Assembly: GCF_024628805.1 (NCBI RefSeq)
Contig: NZ_CP102382.1
Span: 1,922,001-1,986,000 of the forward strand
Source of the DNA: Paenimyroides aestuarii
GTDB taxonomy: Bacteria; Bacteroidota; Bacteroidia; Flavobacteriales; Flavobacteriaceae
DNA length: 64,000 nucleotides
Direction: 5' to 3'
Shown here: one piece after another, positions 26,293 to 34,695 of the stretch
How the letters are laid out: the number at the start of each line of letters is the position of its first letter
How positions within the stretch are numbered: the first letter of the stretch is position 1
Notes under the pieces: model-generated
The model's input: only the letters and a program-made list of their open reading frames with translations
The model's database searches: none
What the model was told of the DNA's origin: nothing
Position numbers and translations under genes: made by a program

Positions 26293-27519
26293 ATGAAGGA
26301 TTTATTAAAGAAATTCGAAGATAAAAAACCAGAGGTAGTTTTTCATTGGTCTGATGCCGAAACCGAAGCAGAAGGATGGACAGTAATTAATTCATTGCGC
26401 GGAGGTGCTGCCGGTGGTGGTACACGCATGCGTAAAGGTTTAGATATGAATGAGGTTTTGTCATTGGCAAAAACTATGGAAGTGAAATTTACAGTTGCCG
26501 GTCCGGCTATCGGTGGTGCAAAATCGGGTATTAATTTCGATCCTGCAGATCCACGTAAAGAAGGCGTTTTAAAACGTTGGTACAAAGCGGTTTTTCCTTT
26601 GTTGAAAAATTATTACGGAACAGGTGGCGATTTGAATGTAGATGAAATTCATGAAGTAATCCCAATGACGGAAGATTGCGGTTTGTGGCATCCGCAAGAA
26701 GGTGTTTTTAACGGACATTTTAAACCCACCGAAGCAGAAAAAATCAATAGAATTGGGCAATTGCGCCATGGTGTTTTGATGGAAGTGGTAGACACAAATT
26801 ACACTCCAGATGCATCGAAAAAAATAAAAGTAGCCGATTTGATTACTGGATATGGTGTTGCAGAAGCTGTAAATCATTACTATAATATTTACGGTGGAAA
26901 TGTGGCCGGAAAAAGAGTAATTGTTCAAGGTTTTGGAAATGTAGGTGCAGCAGCTGCTTACTATTTTGCACAAATGGGTGCAAAAGTTGTAGGTATCATT
27001 GACCGTGATGGCGGAATTATGAATCCGAACGGCTATTCGTTTGAAGAAATAAAAACCTTATTCTTAAACAAAAACGGAAATACTTTGATAGCAGACCACA
27101 TGATTCCTTTTTCTGAAATTAATGAGAAAATCTGGAGTATGGGTGCTGAAGTATTTGCACCTTGTGCAGCATCGCGTTTAATTACAAAAGAACAAGTTGA
27201 TGCAATGATCAATGCCGGATTAGAAGTGATTACATGCGGAGCCAACGTACCATTTGCAGATAAAGAAATTTTCTTTGGGCCAATTATGGAATATGTTGAT
27301 TCAAAAATTAGTTTAATTCCAGATTTTATTTCAAACTGCGGAATGGCACGCGTATTTGCATATTTCATGGAAAGCAGAGTTGAAATGAACGATACAAAGG
27401 TTTTCGAAGATACATCAAACATCATTAAAAAGGCTTTAGAAAAAGCACATGCGTTGAATCCATCTACAACCGGAATATCAGCAGCAGCTTTTGAAACCGC
27501 TTTAAAACAATTGGTATAA
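26293..27519 (+). CDS. Glu/Leu/Phe/Val-family amino-acid dehydrogenase
   Basis: NAD(P)-dependent oxidative deamination of an amino acid, cytoplasmic. The 408-residue protein shows the dimerisation/substrate motif GPAIGGAKSGINFDP (about 75-89, catalytic Lys in the GGAKSGI loop), GTGGDLNVDEIHE, and the Rossmann segment VIVQGFGNVGAAAAYYFA (about 212-229). The 408-residue length lies between leucine dehydrogenases (about 365) and glutamate dehydrogenases (about 420-450), and the substrate cannot be fixed from sequence. It has its own promoter and terminator. Confidence 0.88.
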   Translation: MKDLLKKFEDKKPEVVFHWSDAETEAEGWTVINSLRGGAAGGGTRMRKGLDMNEVLSLAKTMEVKFTVAGPAIGGAKSGINFDPADPRKEGVLKRWYKAVFPLLKNYYGTGGDLNVDEIHEVIPMTEDCGLWHPQEGVFNGHFKPTEAEKINRIGQLRHGVLMEVVDTNYTPDASKKIKVADLITGYGVAEAVNHYYNIYGGNVAGKRVIVQGFGNVGAAAAYYFAQMGAKVVGIIDRDGGIMNPNGYSFEEIKTLFLNKNGNTLIADHMIPFSEINEKIWSMGAEVFAPCAASRLITKEQVDAMINAGLEVITCGANVPFADKEIFFGPIMEYVDSKISLIPDFISNCGMARVFAYFMESRVEMNDTKVFEDTSNIIKKALEKAHALNPSTTGISAAAFETALKQLV

Positions 27520-27544
27520 GCAGCAAAAAAAATAATTTATAAGG

Positions 27545-27571
27545 AAGCAAGTAGCAATACTTGCTTTTTTT
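27545..27571 (+). terminator. intrinsic terminator
   Basis: Perfect 9-bp stem AAGCAAGTA/TACTTGCTT (27545-27553 with 27558-27566), four-base loop, T run. Confidence 0.9.
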
Positions 27572-27642
27572 ATGCATAAATGTTTAAAAATAAAAACAAT
27601 ATAATGTATATTTACCTGAAATTTTAGCTTTTAAAAGTAATT

Positions 27643-28518
27643 ATGATGCATTTTACCACAGAGGAAAAAAAATCAATGGTATTCACAACAGCAGTTGCTG
27701 GTATTTTACTGTTGATTTTACTATTCATTCGGTTTGCCGATTCTGTTGCTATACCTGAATTAGCTGGCGGTGGCGGTGGCGGAGTTGAAATAAACTTTGG
27801 TGATAGCGAATTGGGTATGGGACCTGATTTTACTAGTGAAATTTTAAATGTAAACGATGCTAATAAAAAATCGGCAGCAGCTCGTGAACCTGAAGTTGAA
27901 GAAGATATTTTAGCTCAGGAAAACACAAAAGACGTGCGCGATTTTACCGTAGCAAAAAAAACAACTACCAAAGAAAAAGCCAAAACAACAACAACTCCCG
28001 TAAAAGAACAACCTAAAAAACGAGAGGTGTCTGACTTTGTTAAAAATGCAGCTTCAAGCTTAAACGGAAACAAATCGGGTGGAGATGGTAATGATGGCGT
28101 TGCAGGAAACAAAGGAAAAAGAGATGGGTCGTTAAATTCTAATAACTACTATGGCGATGGCGGTTCTGGCGGCGGAACAGGCGGTGGTCACGGAACAGGA
28201 AACGGAACTGGAGTAGGAGCAGGTTCGGGAAGCGGAACAGGCGGCGGACACGGCTATTCCTTATCAGGTAGAAAAGCAACCTCAAGACCAGCCCCACAAA
28301 ACAATTGCAACGAAGCAGGAACAATTGTTGTTCGGGTTACGGTTGACAGAAATGGAAATGTGATCAGTGCATTGCCCGGAGTAAAAGGATCTACAAACAG
28401 TTCAAGCTGTTTAAAAAATATAGCAAAAGATGCCGCAATGCGCACCAAATGGGAACCTAAATCATCTGCCCCTGACAATCAGATAGGGAGCATTGTTTAT
28501 AATTTTAAATTGAGGTAA
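27643..28518 (+). CDS. TonB-like energy transducer
   Basis: A 291-residue protein with a cytoplasmic start, one transmembrane helix (about 12-32), a charged spacer with Lys/Thr-rich low complexity (about 75-125), a Gly-rich stretch (about 150-205) and a C-terminal TonB domain (GTIVVRVTVDRNGNVISALP to GSIVYNFKLR). It would couple the ExbB/ExbD motor to outer-membrane receptors. No exbB or standard exbD gene is adjacent; the nearest ExbD-like gene is at 29643 and is a lipoprotein. The glycine-rich spacer is unusually repetitive. Confidence 0.88.
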   Translation: MMHFTTEEKKSMVFTTAVAGILLLILLFIRFADSVAIPELAGGGGGGVEINFGDSELGMGPDFTSEILNVNDANKKSAAAREPEVEEDILAQENTKDVRDFTVAKKTTTKEKAKTTTTPVKEQPKKREVSDFVKNAASSLNGNKSGGDGNDGVAGNKGKRDGSLNSNNYYGDGGSGGGTGGGHGTGNGTGVGAGSGSGTGGGHGYSLSGRKATSRPAPQNNCNEAGTIVVRVTVDRNGNVISALPGVKGSTNSSSCLKNIAKDAAMRTKWEPKSSAPDNQIGSIVYNFKLR

Positions 28519-28525
28519 AAAGTAT

Positions 28526-28557
28526 AAAACCTCAAATGTTATGTTTGAGTTTTTTTG
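28526..28557 (+). terminator. probable intrinsic terminator
   Basis: Stem CTCAAA (28531-28536) with TTTGAG (28544-28549), extended by A/T pairs, then T run. Confidence 0.6.
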
Positions 28558-28610
28558 TTATATTTATATTTTACTCCAACTAAGAGGTATTTATATCTAA
28601 TCATAAAAAA

Positions 28611-29594
28611 ATGTGGTTCCAACAGTTAACAGGTTTTTCAGAAGGATCTTTTGAGAATGTGAAAAAAAATATCATAATTGAGGATGATAAAATAGTTTCA
28701 TTGGTAAATTCTCGAAAATTCACATTTGGAAATTTAGAGATTCCAACTTTAGAGCAATTAAGAAAGGAAAATGTTATTGATCATTTCAATGATAAAATTC
28801 AAATTAGTGAAGTAGTTGCTGATATAAAAGAATTGCACTGTGATATCTCTAATAAAGATGCTTTATTTCAAGTGGCTTCTCAATTTAATTTATTAGAAAT
28901 GATTAATCCTGATATAACACCTGAATTAGGAATTGATCGATACGAGTTTGATTATACACAAGGTCCTATTTGTGCAATAGCATGTGGTGCTGGAACAATT
29001 TACAGAAATTATTTTGTTGAAGTGAAAGGGCAAATTGGTCAAACCGAAAATAATCAAATTGATTGTTTAGATTTAATTGGAAAAGAATTAGAAAACGAAA
29101 AGTTGAATCTTTGGTCAATGAAGAATGGCTATGCTTTGGTAAATCAAAATGGACTTTTATCAATCAATAAAAAAATAGCTCAACTAAATGATGATGAAAG
29201 AGAAAAGTTAAAAGGCAAACTGAAGACGGGAATACAATGGAAAACAGAAGTAACTGCATCTGAAACAAAACATAGGGTTTCACAAATTTATTGTTCAGCA
29301 CTTCCTGTGTCTTACAGTTATATAGAATCTTTCTATTGGGAATCTTTTGCAAGAATTATTTTAGAGTCATTGTATGAATCAACACTCTATGCTGGACTTT
29401 TAAATATGCAAAATAATAATTCAAATTTAGTATACTTAACTTTAGTGGGAGGCGGAGCTTTTGGCAATGAAGAATGTTGGATATTAGAATCGCTACAAAA
29501 GGCACTTACTAAATTTAAAAATGTTCCTTTAGATCTTAAAATAGTCAGTTATGGTAAGTCTAATTTAAGTCTTAAAAAGTACATAAAAATATAG
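28611..29594 (+). CDS. conserved protein with macro-domain-like C-terminus, function unknown
   Basis: A 327-residue soluble protein. The family opens with a MWFQQLTGFSEGS-type motif and contains YEFDYTQGPICAIACGAGTI followed by YRNYFVEVKGQIGQT (about 103-137), then VSQIYCSALPVSYS (about 223-236). The C-terminal VYLTLVGGGAFGNEECWI (about 273-290) and DLKIVSYG resemble the ADP-ribose-binding loop of macro domains. I recall similar proteins in cyanobacteria and some eukaryotes, none with known function. No signal peptide. It stands alone between the tonB terminator and a bidirectional terminator. Confidence 0.7.
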   Translation: MWFQQLTGFSEGSFENVKKNIIIEDDKIVSLVNSRKFTFGNLEIPTLEQLRKENVIDHFNDKIQISEVVADIKELHCDISNKDALFQVASQFNLLEMINPDITPELGIDRYEFDYTQGPICAIACGAGTIYRNYFVEVKGQIGQTENNQIDCLDLIGKELENEKLNLWSMKNGYALVNQNGLLSINKKIAQLNDDEREKLKGKLKTGIQWKTEVTASETKHRVSQIYCSALPVSYSYIESFYWESFARIILESLYESTLYAGLLNMQNNNSNLVYLTLVGGGAFGNEECWILESLQKALTKFKNVPLDLKIVSYGKSNLSLKKYIKI

Positions 29595-29604
29595 CAAACA
29601 TTAA

Positions 29605-29645
29605 ATTAAAAAAAAACTCCCAACCAACTGATCGGGAGTTTTTTA
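29605..29645. terminator. bidirectional terminator
   Basis: Stem AACTCCC (29615-29621) with GGGAGTT (29634-29640), A run on the left and T run on the right, placed between convergent genes. Confidence 0.85.
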
Positions 29646-30002
29646 GTTCTTGTTAGTTGCAATTACAAATTTAAGATTGTTCTTAACACCAATTTGTAAA
29701 ACATTTACCAAATCTTGTACCTGTAAGTTATAAGGAATTCTTACCACCACAGTCTGGGTTTTATCTTCGCCTAGCTTAGCTAGCAAATGCGCTTCTAAAT
29801 CTTGCGGATTAACGGGTTCTTTATCAATAAAAAATTCTTTGTTTTCATTTACAGATAAAATAGCAGTCAGTTCCTTTTTATTAGCAGTCGAAGAATCAAC
29901 CTTATAATGAATTAATTCGTCAAAATTAACAACCGATATCGGTTTTTTGTTACAAGAGATAAAGCATAAAAACAACCATAAAAATGTCACAAGTTTCGCC
30001 AT
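29643..30002 (-). CDS. lipoprotein carrying an ExbD/TolR-like domain
   Basis: A 119-residue protein. The N-terminus (MAKLVTFLWLFLCFISCNKK) is a lipoprotein signal with lipobox and Cys at residue 17, unlike ExbD, which has an uncleaved helix with a proton-binding Asp. From about 45 the sequence follows the periplasmic ExbD/TolR domain: AILSVNENKEFFIDKEPVNP, VVVRIPYNLQVQDLVNVLQI and KFVIATNKN. It would therefore sit on the periplasmic face of a membrane without the motor helix. The function is not known; it lies 1.1 kb downstream of a tonB-like gene on the opposite strand. Confidence 0.7.
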   Translation of the reverse strand: MAKLVTFLWLFLCFISCNKKPISVVNFDELIHYKVDSSTANKKELTAILSVNENKEFFIDKEPVNPQDLEAHLLAKLGEDKTQTVVVRIPYNLQVQDLVNVLQIGVKNNLKFVIATNKN

Positions 30003-30055
30003 AAATTATACATACTTTTAAAACACTAATTTATAAAAAAACCGAAGCTATTTCG

Positions 30056-30063
30056 TAGATTTG
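30056..30063 (+). promoter_or_regulatory. -7 box for the MFS-AAA-dgt group
   Basis: TAGATTTG matches TAnnTTTG and lies 19 bases before the MFS gene start. Confidence 0.5.
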
Positions 30064-30082
30064 TTTTCTTAATAAAAAAAGT

Positions 30083-31300
30083 ATGGGCTCTAAAAAGTCA
30101 GCTGCAATAGGTTTTATATTTATTACCATGTTAATTGATATTATTGGCATTGGTATCATTATTCCGGTAATTCCTAAATTATTACAAGAATTAAATCATT
30201 CCGATATTAGCGAAGCCGCACAATTAGGTGGCTGGTTGGCATTTGCGTACGCTTTCACACAGTTTTTGTGTGCTCCACTCATGGGCAGTTTATCCGATCG
30301 ATATGGAAGACGCCCTGTTTTGTTAATCTCTTTAATGGCATTTGCAGTAGATTACTTAGTTTTGGCGTTAGCGCCTAGCGTTCCATGGCTTTTTGTAGGA
30401 AGAATTGTAGCCGGAATAACCGGAGCAAGCATCTCTACCGCAATGGCTTACATATCCGATGTAAGTACACCCGAAAATAAAGCCAAAAATTTTGGTTTGG
30501 TTGGGGCTGCTTTCGGAATTGGTTTTATTATTGGTCCTGTAATTGGTGGTTTGCTAGGGCAGTTTGGTTCACGCGTGCCGTTTTACGCTGCTGCGGCTTT
30601 GTGTTTTGTGAATTTTGTGTATGGATATTTTGTGCTACCTGAATCATTACAACCCGATAAGCGTAGAAGTTTTGAATGGAAAGCTGCCAACCCAATTGGC
30701 TCTTTATTGCGCCTAAAAAAATTCCCGAATATTATTGGCTTAGTAGCCGCCATGTTTTTTATGTATTTTGCATCGCATGCCGTTCACGGAAATTGGAGTT
30801 TTTATACCATGTATCGATACAACTGGGACGAGCGAATGGTGGGTATTTCTTTGGGCGTTATTGGTTTGTTGGTTGCTATTGTGCAAGGTGGTTTGGTGCG
30901 ATACATTAACCCACGTATTGGCAACGGTAAAAGTATTTTATTAGGCTATTCGATAAACTGTTTGGGTTTAATTTTAATTGCATTTGCATCAAAAGAATGG
31001 ATGGTTTTTGTGTTTTTAATACCTTATTGTTTGGGTGGATTAGCCGGTCCAGCCATTCAATCAGAAATTACCAACCACGTGCCACCAAACGAACAAGGAC
31101 AAATTCAAGGAACGTTGGCAAGCTTAAACAGTGCCACAGCTACGTTTGGTCCGTTGGTAATGACCAGTATTTTTTATTATTTTACGCACGATTCGGCTCC
31201 GTTTATCTTTCCGGGTGCACCCTTTGTTTTGGCATCTATTTTAATGCTATTCGCTTTTAGAATGGCTTTTAAAGGTTTAAAGAAAACACAATCTATATAA
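30083..31300 (+). CDS. MFS efflux transporter, TCR/Tet family
   Basis: A 405-residue, 12-helix drug:H+ antiporter. The start (FIFITMLIDIIGIGIIIPV) and the loop-2/3 motif GSLSDRYGRRPVLLI are those of the TetA-like DHA1 group, together with PVIGGLLGQFG in helix 5. The N-terminal region also has LCAPLMGSLSD. Related flavobacterial chromosomal copies are often called tetracycline resistance transporters, but substrate cannot be inferred. It is the first gene of an unbroken trio: the AAA ATPase starts on the base after its stop codon. Confidence 0.88.
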   Translation: MGSKKSAAIGFIFITMLIDIIGIGIIIPVIPKLLQELNHSDISEAAQLGGWLAFAYAFTQFLCAPLMGSLSDRYGRRPVLLISLMAFAVDYLVLALAPSVPWLFVGRIVAGITGASISTAMAYISDVSTPENKAKNFGLVGAAFGIGFIIGPVIGGLLGQFGSRVPFYAAAALCFVNFVYGYFVLPESLQPDKRRSFEWKAANPIGSLLRLKKFPNIIGLVAAMFFMYFASHAVHGNWSFYTMYRYNWDERMVGISLGVIGLLVAIVQGGLVRYINPRIGNGKSILLGYSINCLGLILIAFASKEWMVFVFLIPYCLGGLAGPAIQSEITNHVPPNEQGQIQGTLASLNSATATFGPLVMTSIFYYFTHDSAPFIFPGAPFVLASILMLFAFRMAFKGLKKTQSI

Positions 31301-31996
31301 ATGAGTACTTTTTATTATATTGATAGAAGCAATGTTTCATTTGAAGATTTCATTGCATCGCCCGAAATTAAAAGTCATTTAATGGCGTTTTTGCACGAGC
31401 AGCAGTTTAAACATTTGTTTGATCAATACAAAATACCTATATCGAACAAATTGTTGCTATATGGCGACAGTGGTACAGGAAAAACCATGACTGCAAAAGT
31501 GATTGCCAACCATTTAAACAAAAAATTAATGATTGTAAATTTAGCTACTATCATTTCATCAAAGTTGGGCGAAACAGCTAAAAATTTAGATGCGTTGTTC
31601 AAAGAATCGCAGTATGAAAGTATGGTTTTGTTGTTAGATGAATTTGATTCGTTAGGACAAATTCGCGATTATGATAACAAAGACAATTCCGAAATGAAAC
31701 GCGTGGTAAATGCCATTATTCAATTAATGGATTATTTTCCACAGAAATCGATCCTGATTGCAGCAACCAATCAGGTACAGATGATTGATGAAGCGTTAAA
31801 ACGTAGATTTGAATGGCAAATTTCCTACGAAAAACCATCAAACAAATTATTAGATGATTTGTACGATACGCTAAAAGTATCAATACCTGAAAAATATCAT
31901 CCCAAAAAACGTTTGTATCAAGTATCGTATGCGCAGGCAAAAGACGATTTTTACAAACAAGTGAAGCAAAATATTATAAACGAACAATTGTCTTAA
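31301..31996 (+). CDS. small AAA-family ATPase
   Basis: A 231-residue soluble ATPase with a single AAA module: Walker A YGDSGTGKTMTAK (about 52-64), Walker B VLLLDEFDSLG (about 109-119), sensor 1 IAATNQ and the arginine finger region ALKRRFEW. It lacks N-terminal adaptor or protease domains, so its target is not evident. It begins immediately after the MFS gene and ends four bases before dgt, so all three are probably one transcript. Remodelling of a protein complex is likely; anything more specific is inference. Confidence 0.82.
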   Translation: MSTFYYIDRSNVSFEDFIASPEIKSHLMAFLHEQQFKHLFDQYKIPISNKLLLYGDSGTGKTMTAKVIANHLNKKLMIVNLATIISSKLGETAKNLDALFKESQYESMVLLLDEFDSLGQIRDYDNKDNSEMKRVVNAIIQLMDYFPQKSILIAATNQVQMIDEALKRRFEWQISYEKPSNKLLDDLYDTLKVSIPEKYHPKKRLYQVSYAQAKDDFYKQVKQNIINEQLS

Positions 31997-32015
31997 CAAA
32001 ATGACAAATACGATA

Positions 32016-33347
32016 ATGAACTGGAAGCAGTTACTTTCATTAAAAAAATTTGGCGATACAAACGTTCGCGAACGCAAAAACGAGAATCCTTCACGTATTG
32101 GTTTTGAAGTAGATTACGACCGCATTATTTTCTCGAACGCTTTTCGGAGTTTGCAAGATAAAACACAAGTAATCCCGCTATCAAAAACCGATTTTGTACA
32201 CACCCGATTAACGCATAGCTTGGAAGTTTCGGTTGTTGGTCGATCAATTGGTAGACTTGCAGGCGACCAAATCATTAAAAAATATCCTGAATTGATAGAT
32301 TTGGGGTACACGATTAACGATTTCGGAGCCATTGTTGCCGCAGCTTGTTTGTGTCATGACATTGGAAATCCTCCGTTTGGTCATTCAGGTGAAAAGGCTA
32401 TTGGCGACTTTTTTAAACACGGAGCTGGTGAACAATTTCGATTAGATTTAGAACCTGCCCAATGGCAAGATTTAATTGATTTTGAAGGAAATGCCAACGG
32501 TTTTCATATTTTAACCGATTCACGTCCGGGAGCTGAAGGCGGTTTGCGCATTTCGTATGCCACTTTGGGTGCGTTTATGAAATATCCAAAAGAAAGTCTT
32601 CCAAAAAAGCCAACCAACGAAATTTCTGATAAAAAATACGGGTTTTTTCAAGCCGATAAATCAAGCTTTTTAGACATTGCCAATACGCTTGGTTTGTTGA
32701 AAAGAGAAGGGGAGCGGTTGCGCTATTTTCGCCATCCATTGACTTATTTAGTAGAAGCCGCAGATGATATTTGCTATACCATTATTGATTTTGAAGACGG
32801 AATAAACTTAGGCTGGATTCCTGAAGAGCACGCGTTGGAATTTTTAATAAAGATTGTAAAAGACAATATTAATTCGGTAAAATATGCACAGTTAAAAACC
32901 AAAGCAGAGCGTGTAAGTTATTTGCGTGCGTTGGCTATTGGCAGTTTAATAAACGATGTGGTGCGTGTGTTTATGGAAAACGAAGATGAAATCTTAAAAG
33001 GAAATTTCCCGTTTGCATTAACCGATAAATGTGCCTATGTAGCCCAAATGAAAGACATCATCACCATAAGTATTTCCAATGTATATGAAAGCAAAGAAGT
33101 GGTAGAAAAAGAAGTGGTGGGATACAAAGTATTACATACATTGTTAGAAAAATTCATCGCAGCCACCAATAATAAATATAATGGCACAACCACTCATTTT
33201 GATGAGCTTATTTTGAAATTGCTACCCGAACAATATCAAACCGAAAATGAAAGTTTATATCTTCGTTTGCTGAACGTATGCCGTTTTATTTCCTTGTTAA
33301 CAGATGGCAAAGCGTTAGAATTGTATCATTCTATCGTGGGTAGATGA
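32016..33347 (+). CDS. dgt: deoxyguanosine triphosphate triphosphohydrolase
   Basis: HD-domain dNTPase that splits dGTP (or other dNTPs) into the deoxynucleoside and triphosphate. Signatures: SNAFRSLQDKTQV, the first His motif FVHTRLTHSLEVS and the HD pair CLCHDIGNPPFGHSGE. ATGs at 32001 and 32016 are possible; the second gives MNWKQLLSLKKFGDTN, the usual family start. At 443 residues it is the bacterial dGTPase type, not the SAMHD1 length. It is the last gene of the MFS-AAA-dgt group. Depletion of dNTPs by such enzymes can limit phages, but the sequence gives no sign of a defence role. Confidence 0.92.
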   Translation: MNWKQLLSLKKFGDTNVRERKNENPSRIGFEVDYDRIIFSNAFRSLQDKTQVIPLSKTDFVHTRLTHSLEVSVVGRSIGRLAGDQIIKKYPELIDLGYTINDFGAIVAAACLCHDIGNPPFGHSGEKAIGDFFKHGAGEQFRLDLEPAQWQDLIDFEGNANGFHILTDSRPGAEGGLRISYATLGAFMKYPKESLPKKPTNEISDKKYGFFQADKSSFLDIANTLGLLKREGERLRYFRHPLTYLVEAADDICYTIIDFEDGINLGWIPEEHALEFLIKIVKDNINSVKYAQLKTKAERVSYLRALAIGSLINDVVRVFMENEDEILKGNFPFALTDKCAYVAQMKDIITISISNVYESKEVVEKEVVGYKVLHTLLEKFIAATNNKYNGTTTHFDELILKLLPEQYQTENESLYLRLLNVCRFISLLTDGKALELYHSIVGR

Positions 33348-33364
33348 GGTGTAGATATATAATT

Positions 33365-33398
33365 AAAAAAGGGTTTTCATTAAGAAAACCCTTTTTTT
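33365..33398. terminator. bidirectional terminator after dgt and tRNA-Ser
   Basis: Perfect 8-bp stem GGGTTTTC/GAAAACCC (33371-33378 with 33384-33391), five-base loop, A run before and T run after. Confidence 0.9.
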
Positions 33399-33399
33399 G

Positions 33400-33484
33400 C
33401 GGAGAAAGAGGGATTCGAACCCCCGGACCTGTTACAGTCAACAGTTTTCAAGACTGCCGCATTCGACCACTCTGCCATTTCTCC
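33400..33484 (-). tRNA. tRNA-Ser (anticodon UGA)
   Basis: Read on the minus strand, acceptor GGAGAAA pairs with TTTCTCC; the anticodon arm is CAGTCTTGAAAACTG with UGA in the loop; there is a long serine-type variable arm and the T-loop GGTTCGAATCC. Discriminator base G; the CCA end is not encoded. Confidence 0.95.
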
Positions 33485-33561
33485 ATAAAATGATTGCTCA
33501 TTTTCAGTGGTGCAAATATAAAATGATTTTTTAATTCTGCAAAAACAATTCTCTAAAAAAT

Positions 33562-34695
33562 CTAAAAATTAATATAATCTACAATTTCTAAACCGTAGCC
33601 CACCATTCCAACACGTTTGCTGTGTTCTGAATTACTCATTAATTTAATTTTAGTGATGTTTAAATCGTGCAAAATTTGGGCGCCAATTCCAAAATCTTTG
33701 GTGTCCATTTGAATTTTAGGTGCTTTAACAATTCCCTTGGTTTCGGCTTGCAGCTCTTTTAATTCGTTTAAACGTTTCAATAAATCTAAGGTGTTGTATT
33801 CTTGATTGATAAACAAAATAGCCCCTTTGCCTTCTTTATCAATAGCCTGAAACATCAATTCTAACTTTTCTTCTGGGTTATTGGTTAAGTTGCCCAAAAT
33901 ATCATTGTTTACTTGCGAAGAATTAATGCGTGTTAAAACGGCATCGCCTGTATTCCAAATGCCTTTTGTTAGTGCAATGTGTACTTGTTTATTGGTTACT
34001 TGCAAGTAAGCTCGTAAACGAAATGTGCCAAATTTTGTTTGTATGTCAAAATCTTCTTTTTTCTGAATCAAACTGTCGTGCTTCATGCGATAGGCCACTA
34101 AATCTTCAATAGAAATAAGTTTCATATCAAATTTTTTGGCAACTTCCATTAGTTCTGGTAAGCGTGCCATGGATCCGTCTTCGTTCAAAATTTCTACTAA
34201 AATTCCTGCGGGTTTAAATCCGGCTAATCGAGCTAAATCTACTGCAGCTTCTGTGTGTCCGGTTCTTCTTAAAACGCCGCCTTCCTTTGCAATTAATGGA
34301 AAAATGTGTCCTGGGCGGCCTAAATCTTCTGGCTTGGTTTCATCTTTCACTAAAAACTCAATAGTTTTTGATCGGTCGTGGGTAGAAATTCCGGTTGTGC
34401 AACCATGACCAATTAAATCAACAGAAACCGTGAACGCTGTTTGGTGCAAAACGGTGTTGTTGATTACCATTGGGTGCAGGTCTAATTCTTTACAGCGCTT
34501 TTGGGTAAGCGGTGCACAAATTAATCCTCTACCGTGTGTTGCCATAAAATTGATCATTTCTGGGGTAACTTTTTCGGCAGCTGCTATAAAATCGCCTTCG
34601 TTTTCGCGGTCTTCATCGTCAACCACAATAATAATTTTTCCTTGGCGAATATCTTCTATAGCTTCTTCAATCGTATTTAGTTTTATATCAGACAT
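33562..34695 (-). CDS. ribB: 3,4-dihydroxy-2-butanone-4-phosphate synthase with degenerate GTP-cyclohydrolase-II-like domain
   Basis: Riboflavin pathway enzyme of 377 residues. The N-terminal domain is a normal Rib[19 protein letters not shown] (about 23-40), [13 protein letters not shown], and [16 protein letters not shown]. The C-terminal half (about 210-377) aligns to GTP cyclohydrolase II through [20 protein letters not shown] near the end, but lacks the zinc cysteines and the usual arginine/nucleophile segment; in their place is [16 protein letters not shown]. It is therefore unlikely to act as RibA. A separate ribA should exist elsewhere in the genome. It overlaps the upstream LptF/G gene by eight bases. 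Confidence 0.88.
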   Translation of the reverse strand: MSDIKLNTIEEAIEDIRQGKIIIVVDDEDRENEGDFIAAAEKVTPEMINFMATHGRGLICAPLTQKRCKELDLHPMVINNTVLHQTAFTVSVDLIGHGCTTGISTHDRSKTIEFLVKDETKPEDLGRPGHIFPLIAKEGGVLRRTGHTEAAVDLARLAGFKPAGILVEILNEDGSMARLPELMEVAKKFDMKLISIEDLVAYRMKHDSLIQKKEDFDIQTKFGTFRLRAYLQVTNKQVHIALTKGIWNTGDAVLTRINSSQVNNDILGNLTNNPEEKLELMFQAIDKEGKGAILFINQEYNTLDLLKRLNELKELQAETKGIVKAPKIQMDTKDFGIGAQILHDLNITKIKLMSNSEHSKRVGMVGYGLEIVDYINF

